Source: Psettodes erumei (lineage: Eukaryota > Chordata > Actinopteri > Pleuronectiformes > Psettodidae). Taken from it: a stretch of DNA of 64,000 nt. Positions 61,012 to 64,000 of this stretch are shown here, piece by piece. Below the pieces are notes generated by a model, which saw only the letters and a list, made by a program, of their open reading frames with translations, did not search any database and was not told the origin of the DNA. Where the stretch lies: positions 2,422,501-2,486,500 of the forward strand of contig JAFBJZ010000888.1 of the NCBI GenBank assembly GCA_016785225.1. Direction: 5' to 3'. Every line of letters begins with the position of its first letter. The stretch's first letter is position 1. The position numbers were made by a program, and so were the translations under genes.

Positions 61012-62689
61012 TGAGGACATAGAAATAACGCTGTATTGACGCAGTGTCTGCAGAATGAGAAGAAGACAAACACCCCTTAGCCTGAGTGTTTTTCCAAGGT
61101 GTGTGGCCTTGTCACACATGTTAAATGACCTGGAGTAGTTACTTTTGCTGTGTTACATATTTGTAGTAGTTTTTTACAAATTATATTGGATTCTATTTTT
61201 GATGCACATTGCCAGCCATTCTGCCAAATTTCTTGATGTCTGTAGCTCTTTTCAGCAAGTGGGAGATATTGTTGGTTTCAGAAATGTGTGATATCTCCGG
61301 AGGCTGAAGTGAGCACTTTTCCCCAGTAGGCTTCTCAAAACAACAGTTTAAGTGATATTATGTGAATGGTACAAAAAGAAGCAGAGTGATTCATAATGTT
61401 TCCCAGAGGCTGGACGAGGACTGTTTTAATCTTTTGTTGAAATTTCTGATTTAACATCATGTAACACAACACGATCTGCTGTGGGAATTTAAGATTTAAG
61501 ACTCCTTACTCTTGACTTATTCGAAGACAGTGCTGTAAATTACCAGCTCATACTGAATGGCAATTATCCTTGTCCATTTTGGCTCACATTTCAAATTTTT
61601 CCTCCAATTAACTTTAACTAACCCACTGCATTTTGAGCAGTTTCTGCAAATTGTCTTTGTTTTTTTCTCAACGATCTAACCCAAACAGGAGATTCCATTT
61701 ATTTTCTTTCAGGGAGAGTGTATTCTCTGGGATATTCTCTGGCACAGAGATTGTTTAGAAAGGAGTTTCATTTTGCACCCTCCTCCTCCTCCCCAGTGCT
61801 AGAAGTGTCCATTGGTGTCAGGCCATGTCTGAATATTACTTTGTGATTCTCTGAAAGGTTTAGGAGCAGCGGCAAAAGCAGGAGATAGTTTCATCATTAC
61901 AACATCATAGTTAACACTGATAGTATCTCTCCCAGCCATATTACTCTGTAGTGTTTGTGTGATGGCACATAGATTTAGACTGCAATGATTTTTTTTCTTT
62001 ATAGGTGTGCTAAAAACAGATGGGACAAATGCGCACATTTATCATTCTTAATCCCTTGTTAAGATAAGAGCTGTTTCAACAGCCATAAAGGCCAGTGATG
62101 AAGATAAAATATCACATTTTCTAGTGATTACTATGAGGAAATTCTCACCTCTACGAATCATCCTCATTGTTGTGTTCTTTGTGGCCTTGCTGCAAAATAG
62201 TTCTCCAAAAGAAAATGTCCTCGGTTCATGCAGGGACGTGCGTAGGAAAATTCTTGGACGAAAATAACTTGTGTTCATTTGTTTCAGATCAGTGGATAAT
62301 GGATGTCATTAACCTACAAATGTGTTATATCACAGAACAAACACTAGCAGCTACACAAACAACTGGAAAAAGTGGAGTAGGTGTTTATTGCTGCACTATT
62401 TATTTTACAATGCAGTTTCGCATTAATAGTTGGAAGTCTGAAAACAGTTTTGGAGGGGGAAGTTATCATCAGTATTCAACAATAATGTGTTCCCCATCAC
62501 ACAGCTGTTTCTCAATGCAAGTATTTTCACTGACAATATACATGAGTGTGTGATTAAATCACAGTTACATTCATTTGACCCTTTAGCTGAGCAAGGCCTC
62601 AGCCTAAGGTGGGACGCCACCCCGAGGACATGGTATGTACTTGTGCACCTCTCCTCCCTGCTTCAAGCTCATTCCAAAGTCTGTGTGAA

Positions 62690-62830
62690 CCCTGCGAGCT
62701 CCCTTCTCGCTGCTCTTTTGATAATTATGAATTATTACAGGCCGGGGTTTTGTTAGTAACTCTCTAATTTTGCAGATCATAATTGATCACAGGTGTGGCG
62801 TGGGGAGCGTTTTTGAAGTTCTCTCCTCTC
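62690..62830. promoter_or_regulatory. Candidate non-coding regulatory element
   Basis: Unique stretch with TTGATAATTATGAATTATTA, ATAATTGATC and AGGTGTG at 62791-62797. Texture-based. Confidence 0.3.
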
Positions 62831-63080
62831 TCTCTTTTTTTCCATCTTCTCCTTCTTTGCTTTAGCAGTGAACCGAGGTCGTCTCCCAGGCAAGCCCCTG
62901 TTGGAGAGCTTCCCCTTTTGTTAATTCCAGGCGTTCCTTCAGCGTCTTAGATGAGTTGATGTCCTTTCATCCTCCTCGTGGAAAGGAGGACACCGCTAGC
63001 GCTCACTGTCAGTCCAGCTGGGATGTGGCGCAACTCGCTACATTCCTCTTGTTGCTCTGGTCACTCAGGGTGTGTGAACA

Positions 63081-63107
63081 TGTGTGTGTGTGTATGTGTG
63101 TGTGTCT
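63081..63107 (+). repeat. (GT)n microsatellite
   Basis: GT repeat with one A interruption. Confidence 0.9.
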
Positions 63108-63349
63108 GCACGATTCCCCTCAGCAGAGCCTCCACAGAGTCCTCACAGCCAAACCATTTTGGGAATGGCTGGAGAGGAGGGGATATTGGATTAGAAAAAG
63201 GCAAGGGATATAAATCTCTCACTGAGGCTCTCCAGTCTATCTCCCATCCAGAGGATTTATGATGTTTAACAGAGTCAAATAATAAAGAGGAGAAAAAAAA
63301 CAACTTATGAAATTGTGCTTTTTTTCTGGATTTCGTTGCTTGGCTGTGC

Positions 63350-63640
63350 TCATTTTAGCCCAGCGCCTCACAGCTCTGCTCCTTGATTGATTGTGAAGCC
63401 TGCGATTTGTGTGAGCTGTTTTTCCAGATGATCTTACTTTTGCCTTGAAGCACACAAAGGGCAGGTGAGGAGAGGAGGGGAAGGAAGAGGAGGGGGGGGG
63501 GTGTCTTAATTGGTAAACCTCCAGTTAGATAAATGAGTGTCCGCCCTGGGTGGTGAACGGTGAGGTAACCAGCTCCTCCCTGGAACACATTTCGACCAAT
63601 TTATGTACAACTAAATCAATGGTAAGTATTTCCAGTTTAC
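63350..63640. promoter_or_regulatory. Candidate non-coding regulatory element
   Basis: Two unique stretches separated by a G-rich tract (63460-63502): one with PBX/HOX-like TGATTGAT at 63384-63391, the other with GAGGTAACCAGC and CGACCAATTTATG. Texture-based. Confidence 0.25.
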
Positions 63641-64000
63641 CGTTTAATTGCGGTCAGCTGGAACATGTTGCATTTTGACACAGCCGGGCTGGAGTCACAC
63701 ACACACACACACGCTGACAAGCAGAGGACATTCTGCGGGCAGCGTGAAGGTGCAGCAGGTGTGCTCATGCTGAAGTGTCTCGGTCCAGTTCGTCTCAGAG
63801 CCATGACTCACGGGGACTCAGTCTTTCCATCAGTTCAGTTTTTGAATTCAGAGTGTGAACGTCAGCATCACGTTTGCACAAATATGATGTGACACACAAA
63901 GATTTTTCTTTCAGCGTAGGCTGTGTGCATACATACTCACATATGTCTCTGTGTGTGGTGGCGTTGGTAAGCAAGATGCAGGAGTTCAGAAATCAACCAC

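Larger units (their letters stand above)
56101..64000. other. 3' intergenic DNA, last block of gene desert
   Basis: No gene recognised up to the window end. Contains an interspersed repeat (56.16-56.47 kb), candidate elements (56840-57120, 57270-57480, 62690-62830 and 63350-63640), a short tandem array at 58.67 kb, an AT-rich array at 60.74 kb, a 20-bp duplication at 60.98 kb and GT/CA tracts at 57.65, 59.52, 63.08 and 63.70 kb. The AT-rich stretch 58.2-60.2 kb otherwise shows nothing. Confidence 0.6.

Noticed and set aside
17593..62797. Several AGGTGTG T-box-like sites (17593, 34821, 62791)
   Set aside because: A 7-base motif is expected roughly eight times by chance in 64 kb on both strands, so the number alone is not meaningful.
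44088..63391. Two TGATTGAT PBX/HOX-like sites (44088 and 63384)
   Set aside because: About two copies of an 8-mer are expected by chance; used only as weak support within candidate elements.
1..64000. CRISPR array, operon, phage or bacterial defence system
   Set aside because: The window is vertebrate: spliced gene, microsatellites and eukaryotic repeats; no regularly spaced repeats or bacterial genes.

Overview
The window looks like teleost fish genomic DNA. It is AT-leaning, has many long (CA/GT)n microsatellites and several degraded repeats of types I associate with ray-finned fish, and carries one spliced vertebrate gene. That gene is a two-exon BMP-class ligand on the + strand: growth/differentiation factor 6, most likely the gdf6a (radar) copy. 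Its CDS joins 6809-7169 and 11451-12439 and encodes 449 residues.

Layout: 1-6.4 kb is 5' flank with no recognisable exon. It holds a CpG-dense block near 4.14-4.35 kb and a perfect 26-bp palindrome at 2.76 kb. About 6.4-6.81 kb is the promoter and 5' leader. Exon 1 (signal peptide and start of the prodomain) is followed by a 4,281-bp phase-1 intron (7170-11450). That intron holds a candidate conserved element, a 25-T run and, close to the acceptor, a G-rich block. Exon 2 encodes the rest of the prodomain, a five-arginine proprotein-convertase site and the 120-residue seven-cysteine mature ligand. The 3' UTR probably runs to about 13.9 kb.

From about 13.9 kb to the end (50 kb) I find no supportable coding exon, tRNA, rRNA or intact transposon. 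Open frames there are short, overlap on both strands, often run through simple repeats and resemble no family I know. The stretch fits a gene desert 3' of gdf6. It contains microsatellites, G-rich or pyrimidine-rich low-complexity tracts, several old interspersed repeats (about 29.74, 38.69, 40.69, 42.37, 44.42-45.54, 47.10 and 56.16 kb), and unique stretches that look like candidate regulatory elements. Mammalian Gdf6 is known to be driven by distant joint, skull and eye enhancers, so enhancers here are expected. My individual element calls rest on sequence texture only and need alignment.

I see no new multi-gene system. The observations most worth checking are the histidine-rich insertion in the Gdf6 prodomain, a possible second convertase site, the open reading frame upstream of the start codon, the CpG-dense upstream block, paired Pumilio motifs in the 3' UTR, and two near-perfect palindromes, one of which pairs two GATA motifs.
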